DNA of 64,000 nucleotides from Maricaulis sp947259345 (GCA_965217205.1 OZ244254.1:682001-746000); one strand, 5' to 3'. Positions 42,432 through 51,927 are shown, numbered from the stretch's first letter. Numbers and translations are program-made. Notes: generated by a model from the sequence alone, not told the origin.

Positions 42432-43472
42432 CTACTGCCAGCCGACCCGGTCAAAGATGCGCTGGGCCGTCTCGTTGTGATCGCCCAGGTCGGAGACATT
42501 CAGGTCGTCTTCATTGAAGGGCAGCATGGCGGCCAGGGTCGGATTCTCCCAGCTGACATCGGTGCGGACCGGGATTTCATTGGTCATCTCGGCAAAGGCG
42601 CGCTGGGCGGTGTCAGAGAAGAAGAAATCGATCAGGGCGCGGGCATTGTCCGGGTGCGGCGCGTTCATCGCGATTCCGGCGCCGGACACGTTCACATGAG
42701 CGCCGGTCGTTTCCTGATTGGGGAAGAAGAGCGTCACTTGGGCCGCGGCGGCCTGGGCGGCCGGATCGTCGGAATTGACCATCATCGCGTAATAATAATG
42801 GTTGGTGATGGCGACATCGCATTCGCCGGCAGCAATGCCGTTGATCTGGGTGCGGTCACCGCCCTGCGGGTCGCGCGCCATATTGTCGACAATGGCCTGG
42901 GCCCAGGCCTCGGCGCTCTCTTCGCCGAGATGGGCGACCAGGGAGGCGAGCAGCGACTGGTTATAGGCATTGCCGCTGCCACGCACGCAGATACGGCCCT
43001 GCCATTGCGGATCGGCCAGATCCTCATAGGAGGTTATCTCGCCCGGCTGGACCCGCGTGTTCGACCAGGCGATGACGCGAGAGCGCTTGGCGAAGCTGAC
43101 CCAATAGCCTTCCGGATCGATCAGATTGGCGGGGACCGTATCGGTCAGGTCCGAGAAATCGGTTTGTGCGAACAGGCCGGCTTCTTCAGCGCGATGCAGG
43201 CGTGCGGCGTCGACGGTGATGATGACATCGGCCGGGCTGCGCTCGCCATCGGCGCGCACGCGCTCGATCAGCTGGTCGCCATTGGCTGAAACGAGATTGA
43301 CCTCGATGCCGGTTTCCTCGGTGAAGGCGGCATAGATGGCGGCGTCGCTGGAATAGTGACGAGCGCTGTAGACATTGACGACTTGTGCGGTCTCGCTGGC
43401 CTCATCGGCCGGCTGTGAACAGGCTGCAACCGCGAGGCTGGCAGCAAATGCGAAGAATTTCACCGGTTTCAT
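42432..43472 (-). CDS. fbpA: Ferric-iron-binding lipoprotein (FbpA/FutA type)
   Basis: A 346-residue periplasmic binding protein. The N-terminus has a lipobox-like 'LAVAACSQP' (Cys near residue 18), so it is probably a lipoprotein. The family features are 'VVNVYSARHYSSD' and the tyrosine cluster 'NHYYYAMM', which coordinates Fe3+ in FbpA/FutA. It is the first gene of the three-gene iron importer. The upstream ~190 bp, which should hold its promoter, has no convincing Fur box to my eye. Confidence 0.92.
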   Translation of the reverse strand: MKPVKFFAFAASLAVAACSQPADEASETAQVVNVYSARHYSSDAAIYAAFTEETGIEVNLVSANGDQLIERVRADGERSPADVIITVDAARLHRAEEAGLFAQTDFSDLTDTVPANLIDPEGYWVSFAKRSRVIAWSNTRVQPGEITSYEDLADPQWQGRICVRGSGNAYNQSLLASLVAHLGEESAEAWAQAIVDNMARDPQGGDRTQINGIAAGECDVAITNHYYYAMMVNSDDPAAQAAAAQVTLFFPNQETTGAHVNVSGAGIAMNAPHPDNARALIDFFFSDTAQRAFAEMTNEIPVRTDVSWENPTLAAMLPFNEDDLNVSDLGDHNETAQRIFDRVGWQ

Positions 43473-43665
43473 GGCTCACCCGTTAAGACTGATTTGCATT
43501 ACCTCTCCCACTTCTGAGAATGTTTCGCAAGAAATCCCTGCAGGAATTGACTGCGCCATCGCGCCGCAGGGCGTTGCCGCTGTTCTCGAGGCGAGAGGAT
43601 TCGCGTGGAATCAACGCGCAATTGCGCGCTACTCGCCGGGCATGTTGGACGGGGCAGAATGGAAA

Positions 43666-43740
43666 TGGTGGGCGATACTGGGATTGAACCAGTGACCCCC
43701 TCGGTGTGAACGAGGTGCTCTCCCGCTGAGCTAATCGCCC
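43666..43740 (-). tRNA. tRNA-Val (anticodon CAC) with encoded CCA
   Basis: On the minus strand the sequence folds as a complete tRNA: acceptor GGGCGAT/ATCGCCC, D arm GCTC/GAGC, anticodon arm CCTCG-TTCACAC-CGAGG with anticodon CAC (valine, GUG codons), and T arm ACTGG-TTCAATC-CCAGT. It has discriminator A and an encoded CCA at 43666-43668. All stems pair perfectly. It lies between the iron importer and a small gene, with no integrase nearby. Confidence 0.97.
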
Positions 43741-43991
43741 GGTGTTTCCGGAAAGCGACCGTATAAGCAGGCACTTCGGACCGGTCAACTACGCGAGGAA
43801 GTTGAAGAGCAGATGGGACACGCGTGGAGTGCGACAACTTGCCACACCGTCATGCTCTCGTCATATCCGCCCCCTGCCTATATCAGCCTCCACCAAGCTG
43901 GAATTCGGCCGCAGTGGCCGGTCCCGTCAATCACCCGATTGGACGCAATTCCCGGCCGAGGACAGCTTCGGTCGAGCAGGAGGTTTTGTTC

Positions 43992-44210
43992 ATGAGTAAT
44001 GATCTGTGCACGCCCGACGGTGCGCGTCGTCTCAAAGCGCGTATTGAAGCCTATTGGGCCGAGCGCGGCTATGATGTTTCCGTGGATCTCGTGGAAGCCG
44101 GTTTTATGCCCGCCATGCGCTCTGCACGCACGGATGTGCGTTCCAACCTCGTCAACGGCATGCCGACCCGCGCTGCCAATGACGCTGGTCGTGAGCGCCG
44201 CACGGCCTGA
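43992..44210 (+). CDS. Small conserved-looking protein of unknown function
   Basis: A 72-residue soluble protein. AGGAGG lies about 9 nt before ATG 43992, which supports this start over the longer open frame. The sequence reads as a compact helix-strand unit ('LKARIEAYWAERGYDVSV', 'GFMPAMRSARTDVRSNLVNG') followed by a basic tail. Similar short proteins seem common in Caulobacterales, but I know no function. It ends 2 bp from the end of gph, which is on the opposite strand. Confidence 0.8.
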   Translation: MSNDLCTPDGARRLKARIEAYWAERGYDVSVDLVEAGFMPAMRSARTDVRSNLVNGMPTRAANDAGRERRTA

Positions 44211-44212
44211 TT

Positions 44213-44902
44213 TCAGGTCTTCGCTCGCCACAATTGAGCGAGCGCCAGCGGTACATCGCTGAAGGCATGAATGACCCGGTCGGCTCCCAAGGAGCCGGCC
44301 GGTCTTTCGCTGTAGCCATAACTCATCACAATACTGGGCAGGCCCGCTGCGGCCGCCGAGGCAACATCCGGCTCACTATCCCCGACCAGGGCCGCGCGCG
44401 TATACCCGTTGCCGAGTGAATCCAGCAAGTGGTCGGCGGCCGGCTTCTTGGCTGTCGTGCGATCCGGCCCGATGATGCGGTCGAAATACCCTGCCAGACC
44501 CGTTTCCTTCATCAAGGCGTCCGACAGGATAGAGGGCTTGTTGGTGCACACGGACAGCCGACTGCCGCGTGTGCGCAACCAGTCCAGTGTCGCCTCCACC
44601 CCGTCAAAGACCCGGCTGTCGGCGCAGATATCGGCGGCGTAAATCTCGATGAATTCGGCAACCGCGGCCTCTGCGCCCTCCAGCCTGCGCCCCTGACTGT
44701 CATGGGCCCGCTCGAGCAGGGCCCGCGCGCCGCGTCCGACCATGGCGCGCACCGCGCTCAATTCCACGGCGACCAGGCCGCGCGGGACGATCACCGCGTT
44801 GAGCGCGCGCAGCAGGTCCGGCGCGGTATCGACCAGCGTGCCATCGAGGTCGAAGGCGATCGCGGCGCCGTCAAACAGGGCAGCATCGTCCAGGTCGGGC
44901 AT
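44213..44902 (-). CDS. gph: HAD-family phosphoglycolate phosphatase
   Basis: A 229-residue HAD hydrolase. The nucleophile motif is 'FDLDGTLVDTAP', the middle motif 'VCTNKP', Lys is in 'KKPAADHLL', and the last acidic motif is 'VGDSEPDVASA'. The size and cap domain fit Gph, which dephosphorylates 2-phosphoglycolate from DNA repair. ATG 44902 is used because the first part of the longer frame lacks family sequence. It is divergent from glmU. Confidence 0.88.
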   Translation of the reverse strand: MPDLDDAALFDGAAIAFDLDGTLVDTAPDLLRALNAVIVPRGLVAVELSAVRAMVGRGARALLERAHDSQGRRLEGAEAAVAEFIEIYAADICADSRVFDGVEATLDWLRTRGSRLSVCTNKPSILSDALMKETGLAGYFDRIIGPDRTTAKKPAADHLLDSLGNGYTRAALVGDSEPDVASAAAAGLPSIVMSYGYSERPAGSLGADRVIHAFSDVPLALAQLWRAKT

Positions 44903-45017
44903 GATTTCAGGCCTTTGAGCGTTGAAAGCAGGAGAAGCTAGGTTACGCACGCCGGAGCGATAGGCTATAGCGCTCGACAGGTCGAAACCGTCGATTCCAC
45001 AGGACAAGGAAGCCGCA

Positions 45018-46376
45018 ATGTCCCGAACCCGCGCCGCCATCATCCTCGCAGCCGGTCAAGGCACGCGGATGAAGTCCAAGACAGTGAAAGTGCTTCACCC
45101 GGTCGGGGGACGCCCCATGCTGGACTGGGCCGTGGCGCTGGCCGGCGAGTGCGGGGCGGCCGATATCGTCACCGTCTATGGCGCGCATTCTCCGGCAGTG
45201 AAGGATGCAGCCGAGGCGCTCGGCACACGGACCGCCTTGCAGGACCCGCCCAAGGGCACCGGCCATGCCGTGCAGGCAGCCCGCGAGGCGCTGGCCGCTC
45301 TGAGCGGCGACGCCATCGTGCTCTATGCCGACACACCGCTGATCACTGCGGGCACGGTCAGCCGTGTTTTTGAAGCGCTCGAAGCGGGAGCGTCGGTGGC
45401 TGTGCTCGGTTTCGAGCCGGCGGATCCGGCCGCTTATGGGCGTCTCATCACGAATGAGGTCGGCGATCTGGACCGGATTGTCGAGTTCAAGGATGCCAAT
45501 GCGGCAGAGCGCGCGGTTGGCCTGGTCAATTCCGGCGTGTTGGCCGCTCCGGCCGAGCTTCTCTTCGACCTTCTGGGCGAGGTCACCAATGACAATGCCA
45601 ATGGCGAATACTATCTGACGGATGTGGTTGGTCTGGCCCGGATTCGTGGTCTGCGGGCTGCCGTTGTCATCGCCGATCCCGATGAAGTGCTCGGTGTCAA
45701 TTCGCGCGCCGACCTGGCGGCGGCCGAGGCCGCTTTTCAGGCGCGCATGCGCAGGCAGATGATGGCGGACGGGGTGACCCTGCTTGCGCCGGAAACGGTC
45801 TTCTTCGCGCATGACACGCAAATCGCCCGTGATGTCGTGATCGAGCCCAATGTCGTCTTTGGTCCCGGTGTGGAGATCGAGGAAGATGCGGTCATCCATG
45901 CCCATTCCCATATTGCGGGTGCGCGCATCGGTCGCGGTGCCCATGCCGGTCCCTTCGCCCGCCTGCGCCCCGGCGCCGAGCTGGGGGCGGGCTCGAAAGT
46001 GGGAAATTTCGTCGAGATCAAGAAATCGCAGCTCGCAGAGGGCGCAAAAGTCTCCCACCTTACCTATATCGGCGATGCGTCGGTCGGCGCGAACGCCAAT
46101 GTCGGGGCCGGAACCATCACCTGCAATTACGACGGATATGACAAGCATCGCACGGTGATCGGCGCCAATGCCTTCATCGGGTCGAATACCTGTCTCGTCG
46201 CGCCGGTTACAGTCGGCGAGGGCGCCTTCACGGCGACCGGCACGATCGTGACGCAGGATGTACCCGCGGCCGCGCTGTGCCTGGCGCGGACCCCGCAAAC
46301 CCACAAGCCGGGCTGGGCGGCGCGCTTCCATGCCGCCAAGCAGGCCCGGAAATCCAGAAAGGACAGCCAGACATGA
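45018..46376 (+). CDS. glmU: Bifunctional UDP-GlcNAc pyrophosphorylase / glucosamine-1-P acetyltransferase
   Basis: A 452-residue GlmU. The N-terminal uridylyltransferase has 'ILAAGQGTRMKSKTVKVLHP'. The C-terminal left-handed beta-helix includes 'FVEIKKSQLAEGAKVSHLTY' and 'NYDGYDKHRT', with the acetyltransferase histidines and lysines of the family. It makes UDP-GlcNAc for peptidoglycan and lipid A. AAGGAAG lies 6 nt before the ATG. Its stop overlaps the next ATG (ATGA), starting a tight run of genes. Confidence 0.95.
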   Translation: MSRTRAAIILAAGQGTRMKSKTVKVLHPVGGRPMLDWAVALAGECGAADIVTVYGAHSPAVKDAAEALGTRTALQDPPKGTGHAVQAAREALAALSGDAIVLYADTPLITAGTVSRVFEALEAGASVAVLGFEPADPAAYGRLITNEVGDLDRIVEFKDANAAERAVGLVNSGVLAAPAELLFDLLGEVTNDNANGEYYLTDVVGLARIRGLRAAVVIADPDEVLGVNSRADLAAAEAAFQARMRRQMMADGVTLLAPETVFFAHDTQIARDVVIEPNVVFGPGVEIEEDAVIHAHSHIAGARIGRGAHAGPFARLRPGAELGAGSKVGNFVEIKKSQLAEGAKVSHLTYIGDASVGANANVGAGTITCNYDGYDKHRTVIGANAFIGSNTCLVAPVTVGEGAFTATGTIVTQDVPAAALCLARTPQTHKPGWAARFHAAKQARKSRKDSQT

Positions 46377-47842
46377 GTGTGACGGACCGCCTGAGCGACA
46401 AGAGCCTGTTTCGTACCGACAGCTTTATCGATGGCCAGTGGGTAAAGGGTGAAGGCGCGGATGACATCATCAACCCGGCCAATAATGAGGTCATCGCCAC
46501 AATTGGTGATGTCGGCGAAGCCGGTGCCCGCCAAGCCGTGGCTGCCGCGACCCGCGCTTTTGAAAGCTGGAAAAAGCGCTCATCCTTCGAACGCGCGGCC
46601 CTGTTGATGAAATGGCACAAGCTGATCCTGGAAAACGCCCAGGATCTGGCGACGCTGATCACGCTGGAAATGGGCAAGGTCAACAAGGAAGCCCAGGGCG
46701 AGGTCGTCTATGGCGCCTCCTTCATCGAATGGTCGGCGGAAGAAGCCAAGCGCGTGCATGGCGAGACCCTGTCGACGCCCTTCCCGGGCTCGCGCGGCTG
46801 GACCATCCGCCAGCCGATCGGCGTGGTTGGCTGTATTACGCCGTGGAATTTCCCCAATGCCATGATCACGCGCAAATGCGCCCCGGCCCTGGCTGCGGGC
46901 TGCACCATGGTGATCAAGCCGGCACCGGAAACCCCGCTCTCCGCCCTGGCTCTGGCCGAACTGGCCAAGCGGGCCGGCATTCCCGACGGCGTGTTCAATG
47001 TTGTGTGCGGTGATGCCCCGGCCATTGGCGGCGTGCTGACCAGTTCGGACGATGTCCGCATGATCGGCTTCACCGGCTCGACCGCCGTTGGCAAATTGCT
47101 GATGAAGCAGGCCGCCTCGACTGTGAAGCGGGTCGCGCTCGAGCTGGGCGGCAATGCGCCCTTCATCGTCATGGATGACGCCGATATCGAGAAGGCCGCC
47201 GACGGCGTGATCGCCTCGAAATTCCGCGTCTCCGGCCAGACCTGTGTCTCGGCCAACCGGATCATCGCCCAGCCGGGTATTGCCGACAAACTGGTCGCGG
47301 CGCTGGAAGCGCGAATCTCCAAACTCAAGGCCGGTGACGGTTTTGCCGAGGGTACAGATGTCGGTCCGCTGATCCACATGGAAGCCGTGGGCCGCGTCGA
47401 CAAGCTGGTTGTCCAGGCCCGCAAGGCCGGCGCCCGCATCGTCACGGGCGGCAAGCCGTTGACCGATGAACTTGGCGGCTCCTTCTATGCCCCGACACTG
47501 ATCGATGGTGGTGACCCGTCCATGGATGTGTCCTGCTCGGAAATCTTCGGACCGGTGGCCTCGGTCTACCGGGCCGAGAGCGAAGATGACATCATCAAGC
47601 TGGCCAATGACACGCCTTACGGCCTGGCGGCTTATATCTACACCAATGATGTCGGCCGGGTGCACCGCCTGTCAGAGGGCATTGAGTACGGCATGATTGG
47701 CGTCAATGCGCCCATGGTCGGTGCCGCTTCGACTCCCTTTGGTGGGGTCAAGGAGAGCGGGATCGGTCGGGAAGGCGGCAAGTGGGGCGTCGAGGAGTTC
47801 ACCGAACTCAAATACGTCCTCCTGGGCGGCGTCGACCAATGA
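46373..47842 (+). CDS. gabD: Succinate-semialdehyde dehydrogenase-type ALDH
   Basis: A 489-residue NAD(P)-dependent aldehyde dehydrogenase. The catalytic Cys is in 'SGQTCVSANRI' and the Glu in 'LELGGNAPFIV'; 'VGCITPWNFPNAMITRK' is the binding loop. The overall match is to the GabD group, which oxidises succinate semialdehyde to succinate, but other semialdehyde substrates are possible. The start overlaps the glmU stop and its own stop overlaps rpiA. Confidence 0.88.
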   Translation: MSVTDRLSDKSLFRTDSFIDGQWVKGEGADDIINPANNEVIATIGDVGEAGARQAVAAATRAFESWKKRSSFERAALLMKWHKLILENAQDLATLITLEMGKVNKEAQGEVVYGASFIEWSAEEAKRVHGETLSTPFPGSRGWTIRQPIGVVGCITPWNFPNAMITRKCAPALAAGCTMVIKPAPETPLSALALAELAKRAGIPDGVFNVVCGDAPAIGGVLTSSDDVRMIGFTGSTAVGKLLMKQAASTVKRVALELGGNAPFIVMDDADIEKAADGVIASKFRVSGQTCVSANRIIAQPGIADKLVAALEARISKLKAGDGFAEGTDVGPLIHMEAVGRVDKLVVQARKAGARIVTGGKPLTDELGGSFYAPTLIDGGDPSMDVSCSEIFGPVASVYRAESEDDIIKLANDTPYGLAAYIYTNDVGRVHRLSEGIEYGMIGVNAPMVGAASTPFGGVKESGIGREGGKWGVEEFTELKYVLLGGVDQ

Positions 47843-48540
47843 GTGCCGAACGCCAGAAAACCCGCGCCGCCGCGGCCGCGCTCTCCTATGTCGAGAACGG
47901 CATGACGCTGGGGCTTGGCTCGGGTTCGACGGCAGAGATTTTCCTGCGCCTCCTCGGTGAGAAGGTGAAGGAGGGGCTGGATGTGCGCGGCGTGCCCACC
48001 TCGCAGCGTACAGCCGAGGTGGCGACCGAGAATGGTGTGCCGCTGATTGATGTCGACCACGTCAATCGCATCGCCATCACCATTGACGGGGCGGACGAGG
48101 TCGATGGTCGCTTCCAGCTGATCAAGGGCGGCGGCGCCTGCCTTTTGCGCGAGAAGATCATTGCCCACGCTTCGGACCTGATGATCGTCATGGTCGACGA
48201 AACCAAGCTGGTCTCGACCCTGGGCAAATTCCCTCTGCCGGTCGAGGTCGACCGTTTCGGTTTCTCGCTGACCGCAGGCCATGTCTATGACGCCCTGCGC
48301 AAGGCCGGTGTGACATCACCGGACGTTCAGTTGCGCCGCAAGGGTGACGGGCTGGAACCTCTGGTCACAGATGGTGGCCACTACATTCTGGATGCGGCAT
48401 GCGAGGCTATCCCGGATGCCCGGGCTGTCGACCAGGCTCTGAAAGCGATTCCGGGCATGGTCGAGCATGGCCTGTTCATTGATCTGGCCCGCGTGGTCAT
48501 CGTCGGAGAGGACGGTGATGCGCGGGTGATGGAGCTCTAG
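47839..48540 (+). CDS. rpiA: Ribose-5-phosphate isomerase A
   Basis: A 233-residue RpiA that interconverts ribose-5-P and ribulose-5-P. The phosphate-binding 'LGLGSGSTAEIFL', the 'TIDGADEVDG' motif with catalytic acids, and 'LIKGGGACLLREKI' with Lys are visible. ATG 47839 overlaps the ALDH stop (ATGA). It links to the other central-metabolism genes in the run, possibly feeding the pentose phosphate route that makes NADPH for the next gene. Confidence 0.95.
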   Translation: MSAERQKTRAAAAALSYVENGMTLGLGSGSTAEIFLRLLGEKVKEGLDVRGVPTSQRTAEVATENGVPLIDVDHVNRIAITIDGADEVDGRFQLIKGGGACLLREKIIAHASDLMIVMVDETKLVSTLGKFPLPVEVDRFGFSLTAGHVYDALRKAGVTSPDVQLRRKGDGLEPLVTDGGHYILDAACEAIPDARAVDQALKAIPGMVEHGLFIDLARVVIVGEDGDARVMEL

Positions 48541-48572
48541 AACGCCCCAGTTTATTCAACGAGGCTATTTGA

Positions 48573-49961
48573 ATGACCCAATACGACTACGATCTCTTCG
48601 TTATCGGCGCCGGTTCCGGCGGCGTGCGCGCGGCCCGGATGGCCAAACAGCATGGCGCGGCGCGTGTCGCTGTGGCCGAGGAGTATCGGGTCGGCGGGAC
48701 CTGTGTGATCCGCGGCTGCGTGCCTAAAAAGCTTCTGGTCTATGCCAGCGAGTTCGCCAAGACGTTCAAGCTGGCCGAGAACTATGGTTGGTCGGTCGGC
48801 GAGACGTCGTTCAGCTGGGAAAAGCTGATCAATGCCAAGGATGCCGAGATCGATCGATTGTCCGGCATCTATATGCGCAATCTCAATAATTCCGGCGTCG
48901 AGATCATCGAGGACCGGGCGGTGTTCGAGGATGCGCACACGATCCGACTGGTGAAGTCCGGCAAAACCGTCACTGCGGACAAGATCCTGATCGCGGTTGG
49001 CGGTACGCCTTTTATCCCGGACATCGAGGGCGCCGAACTGGGCATTACCTCCAATGAGGCCTTCCACCTGGAAGAACTGCCCAAGCATGTCGTGATCGCG
49101 GGCGGCGGTTATATCGCCTGTGAATTCGCCCAGATATTTGCTGGCATGGGCGCCGATGTCTGTCAGGTCTATCGTGGTGATACCGTGCTGCGCGGCTTTG
49201 ACGATGATGTGCGCAGCCATGTCCATGAAGAACTCGTGCGCTCGGGCGTGCGTGTGATCACGCACTCCGTCTTCGAGCGCATCGAAGCACTCGAGGATGG
49301 CCGCAAGCGTGTCCATCTCGATACCGGGCACCATATCGACACCGACGTCGTCATGTATGCCATCGGCCGCAATCCCCATGTTGACGGACTTGGGGTCGAG
49401 AAGGCCGGCGTGGCGCTGGATCCAAAGGGCGCCGTCAAGGTCGATGCCTATTCGAAAACCACGGCCGACAATGTCTACGCCGTGGGCGACGTCACCAATC
49501 GGGTCAATCTGACCCCGGTCGCCATTCGCGAGGGGGCGGCCTTCGCGGCGACCGTTTTTGGCGACAAGCCGACCGCCTATGACCACGAAGACATTGCGTC
49601 AGCCGTGTTTACGCAGCCACCGGTTGGCTCTGTCGGTCTCTCGGAGGTCGATGCGCGCAAAAAATATGCACAGGTTGATGTTTACAAGACGTCGTTCCGG
49701 CCTATGAAACTATCCCTCACGTCCGAAGCCTCGCGGATGTTGATGAAACTCGTCGTCGACGGGGAGACAGAGCGGGTGCTGGGCGTGCATATTGTCGGGC
49801 CGGATGCGCCTGAAATGATCCAACTGGCCGGGATCGCCGTGAAGGCGGGCTTGACCAAGGATCAATATGACGCGGCCTGCGCCGTGCATCCGACCAGTGC
49901 GGAAGAGTTGGTGACCATGAAGGAAAAATGGACGCCACCGGAGTTGAAGGCAGCAGAGTAA
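48573..49961 (+). CDS. gor: Glutathione-disulfide reductase
   Basis: A 462-residue pyridine nucleotide-disulfide oxidoreductase. FAD motif 'VIGAGSGGVRAA', redox pair 'GGTCVIRGCVPKK' (C-x4-C), a second nucleotide-binding turn 'IAGGGYIACEFA', and the C-terminal active-site 'HPTSAEEL' are all present. The size and C-terminal dimer region match Gor from alphaproteobacteria. It reduces GSSG with NADPH. It starts 32 bp after rpiA and ends 1 bp before the DAHP synthase start. Confidence 0.93.
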   Translation: MTQYDYDLFVIGAGSGGVRAARMAKQHGAARVAVAEEYRVGGTCVIRGCVPKKLLVYASEFAKTFKLAENYGWSVGETSFSWEKLINAKDAEIDRLSGIYMRNLNNSGVEIIEDRAVFEDAHTIRLVKSGKTVTADKILIAVGGTPFIPDIEGAELGITSNEAFHLEELPKHVVIAGGGYIACEFAQIFAGMGADVCQVYRGDTVLRGFDDDVRSHVHEELVRSGVRVITHSVFERIEALEDGRKRVHLDTGHHIDTDVVMYAIGRNPHVDGLGVEKAGVALDPKGAVKVDAYSKTTADNVYAVGDVTNRVNLTPVAIREGAAFAATVFGDKPTAYDHEDIASAVFTQPPVGSVGLSEVDARKKYAQVDVYKTSFRPMKLSLTSEASRMLMKLVVDGETERVLGVHIVGPDAPEMIQLAGIAVKAGLTKDQYDAACAVHPTSAEELVTMKEKWTPPELKAAE

Positions 49962-49962
49962 C

Positions 49963-51333
49963 ATGACCTGGTCTCCCCAATCCTGGCGCGCCAAGCCCGT
50001 CAGCCAGATGCCGAACTACAAGGACGCGGCCAAGCTGGAGGCCGTCATCGACGAGCTTTCGGCCCGTCCGGCCCTCGTCTTTGCGGGCGAGGCGCGGCGT
50101 CTGCGTCGGCAATTGGCGGATGTGAGCGCGGGCAAGGCCTTCCTCCTGCAGGGCGGTGATTGCGCGGAGAGCTTCAAGGAATTCTCGACCGAGGGCGTGC
50201 GCGACACTTTCCGCGTCCTGCTGCAGATGGCGGTGGTGATGACCTTCGCCGCGTCCAAGCCGATCGTGAAGGTCGGACGGATCGCCGGTCAGTTTGCCAA
50301 GCCGCGCTCCTCGGACACGGAAACCATCGACGGCGTGACCCTGCCGAGCTATCGCGGTGACAGCGTCAACGGCTCCGAGTTCACGCCGGAGGCCCGCGAG
50401 CCGGACCCGCAGCGCCTGATCCGCTCCTATGACCAGTCGGCCTCGACATTGAACCTGCTGCGGGCCTTTGCCTCGGGCGGCTATGCCGACCTGCACAATG
50501 TCCACCAATGGACCCAGGACTTCGTCAGCGGCAGCCCGGCAGCCGAGCGCTATGCCGAGACCGCAACGCGCATTTCCGAAGCCCTGGCCTTCATGAAGGC
50601 CTGCGGTATCGGACGGGACAGCGCACCGTCGCTGGAAGCGGTCGATTTCTTCACCAGCCACGAAGCCCTGCACCTGCCCTTCGAGGAGGCGCTGACACGG
50701 CGCGATCCCAATACCGGGCAATGGTATGCCACGTCTGCTCACATGATCTGGACCGGCGAGCGGACCCGTCAGCTCGACGGCGCCCATGTCGAGTATGCCC
50801 GCGGCATCTCCAATCCGGTCGGTGTGAAATGCGGGCCGACCATGCAGCCGGATGATCTCCTGCCGCTGATCGATGCCCTCAACCCGGACAATGAAGCCGG
50901 GCGCCTCGTGCTGATTGTGCGCATGGGCGCGGACAATGTCCGCAAGAACCTGCCGGCGCTCGCCGCTGCCGTCACCAAGGCCGGGCGCAATGTGGTCTGG
51001 TCGTCCGATCCGATGCACGGCAATACGCACAAGACCGGCAATGGCTACAAGACGCGCGACTTTGATCGCATCCTGCTGGAGCTCGAGGGCTTCATGGATG
51101 TGCTCTATGCCGAGGGTGCCTATCCCGGCGGTGTGCATTTCGAGATGACGGGCCGCGATGTCACTGAGTGTGTCGGCGGTGCCAAGACCGTCACCGAGGC
51201 CGATCTGGCGGCGCGCTATCACACCCATTGCGATCCGCGACTCAATGCCGACCAGGCGCTCGACATGGCGTTCCGCATCGCCGAAAGCCTCAAGCGCGTT
51301 CGGGGCAATAATTCGGCTGTCGACGCGGCGTAG
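49963..51333 (+). CDS. Class II 3-deoxy-7-phosphoheptulonate (DAHP) synthase
   Basis: A 456-residue class II (plant-like) DAHP synthase, the first enzyme of the shikimate pathway, joining PEP and erythrose-4-P. Family blocks include 'LLQGGDCAESF', 'GRIAGQFAKPRS', 'WSSDPMHGNT' and 'GVHFEMTGRDVTEC', which hold the metal- and substrate-binding residues. It begins 1 bp after gor. Erythrose-4-P comes from the pentose phosphate route served by rpiA, which may explain the grouping. Terminator hairpins follow. Confidence 0.94.
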   Translation: MTWSPQSWRAKPVSQMPNYKDAAKLEAVIDELSARPALVFAGEARRLRRQLADVSAGKAFLLQGGDCAESFKEFSTEGVRDTFRVLLQMAVVMTFAASKPIVKVGRIAGQFAKPRSSDTETIDGVTLPSYRGDSVNGSEFTPEAREPDPQRLIRSYDQSASTLNLLRAFASGGYADLHNVHQWTQDFVSGSPAAERYAETATRISEALAFMKACGIGRDSAPSLEAVDFFTSHEALHLPFEEALTRRDPNTGQWYATSAHMIWTGERTRQLDGAHVEYARGISNPVGVKCGPTMQPDDLLPLIDALNPDNEAGRLVLIVRMGADNVRKNLPALAAAVTKAGRNVVWSSDPMHGNTHKTGNGYKTRDFDRILLELEGFMDVLYAEGAYPGGVHFEMTGRDVTECVGGAKTVTEADLAARYHTHCDPRLNADQALDMAFRIAESLKRVRGNNSAVDAA

Positions 51334-51343
51334 GGGCTGCCTT

Positions 51344-51366
51344 CCTCCCCATGCCAAATGGGGAGG
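51344..51366 (+). repeat. Short hairpin related to the left end of the dispersed element
   Basis: CCTCCCCAT and ATGGGGAGG form a 9-bp stem around GCCAA, directly after the DAHP synthase stop. It looks like the CCTTCCCC-TTGAT-GGGGAAGG hairpin at the left end of the 147-bp element, so it may be a decayed half copy, or simply a first terminator stem. Confidence 0.5.
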
Positions 51367-51398
51367 GGACCCGCGATGTGGGGAAGAAACCCAAAGAA

Positions 51399-51430
51399 AA
51401 ACGCCGTCCGGAGTGATCCGGACGGCGTTT
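51399..51430. terminator. Strong bidirectional terminator between DAHP synthase and HU genes
   Basis: AAACGCCGTCCGGA and TCCGGACGGCGTTT form a perfect 14-bp stem with GTGA loop. It is preceded by an A-run and ends with TTT. It lies between two convergent genes and can end both transcripts. Confidence 0.9.
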
Positions 51431-51456
51431 GACGTAATCAGAACCCGTTGGACTGA

Positions 51457-51723
51457 TTAGATGTCCTTGAGGGCAGCCGCCGGGCGGAAAGCCGCCGCGG
51501 TGCGAGCCTTGGACATCATCGTTTCGCCGGTGCGCGGATTGCGCACTTCACGGGCTTCACGGTGCTTGGCATAGAAGGTGCCGAAGCCAGCGATCTGGAC
51601 ACTGTCATTGCCCTTCACCGAGCCCACGATGGCTTCGATGGCGGCATCAACAGCTTCGCCCGCTTGAGCGCGGGACAGGCCGGTCTTTTCAGAGACAGAC
51701 TTGGCGAGATCAGACTTGTTCAT
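51457..51723 (-). CDS. hup: HU-family DNA-binding protein
   Basis: An 88-residue nucleoid protein: 'MNKSDLAKSVSEKTGLS' start, helical dimer core, and the arm region 'REAREVRNPRTGETMMSKA' with the conserved 'RNPRTG', and typical 'VQIAGFGTFYAK'. ATG 51723 is preceded by GGGGGAA about 8 nt upstream; the longer frame upstream is not coding. It bends and packs DNA. It has its own transcript, ended by the terminator at 51399-51430. Confidence 0.95.
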   Translation of the reverse strand: MNKSDLAKSVSEKTGLSRAQAGEAVDAAIEAIVGSVKGNDSVQIAGFGTFYAKHREAREVRNPRTGETMMSKARTAAAFRPAAALKDI

Positions 51724-51927
51724 AGGGTTCCCCCCAGTTGTTCGCGGTCCGGCAAGTACGGTCATCGTATCCGTCCGGCTATCGCGTGTTCGTTGACGGT
51801 CCATCAAGGCCAAGAACCGCCCGCGATTGCAAGGCGCAACAGGCGAATCCGAGCCAATTCGCTGCATTTTCCCGGTCAAAACACGGTTTTTCGCAGTTCG
51901 GCCCCCAAATTGCGTACCATTGGCAGC

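Noticed and set aside
43512..43520. TTCTGAGAA palindrome upstream of the ferric-iron operon as a possible iron-regulator site
   Set aside because: It is too short and does not match Fur or Irr consensus well enough to list.
43669..43740. tRNA-Val as an attachment site for an integrated island
   Set aside because: No integrase, no duplicated tRNA 3' end and no foreign block next to it; the unusual segment at 35.5-39.7 kb is 4 kb away.
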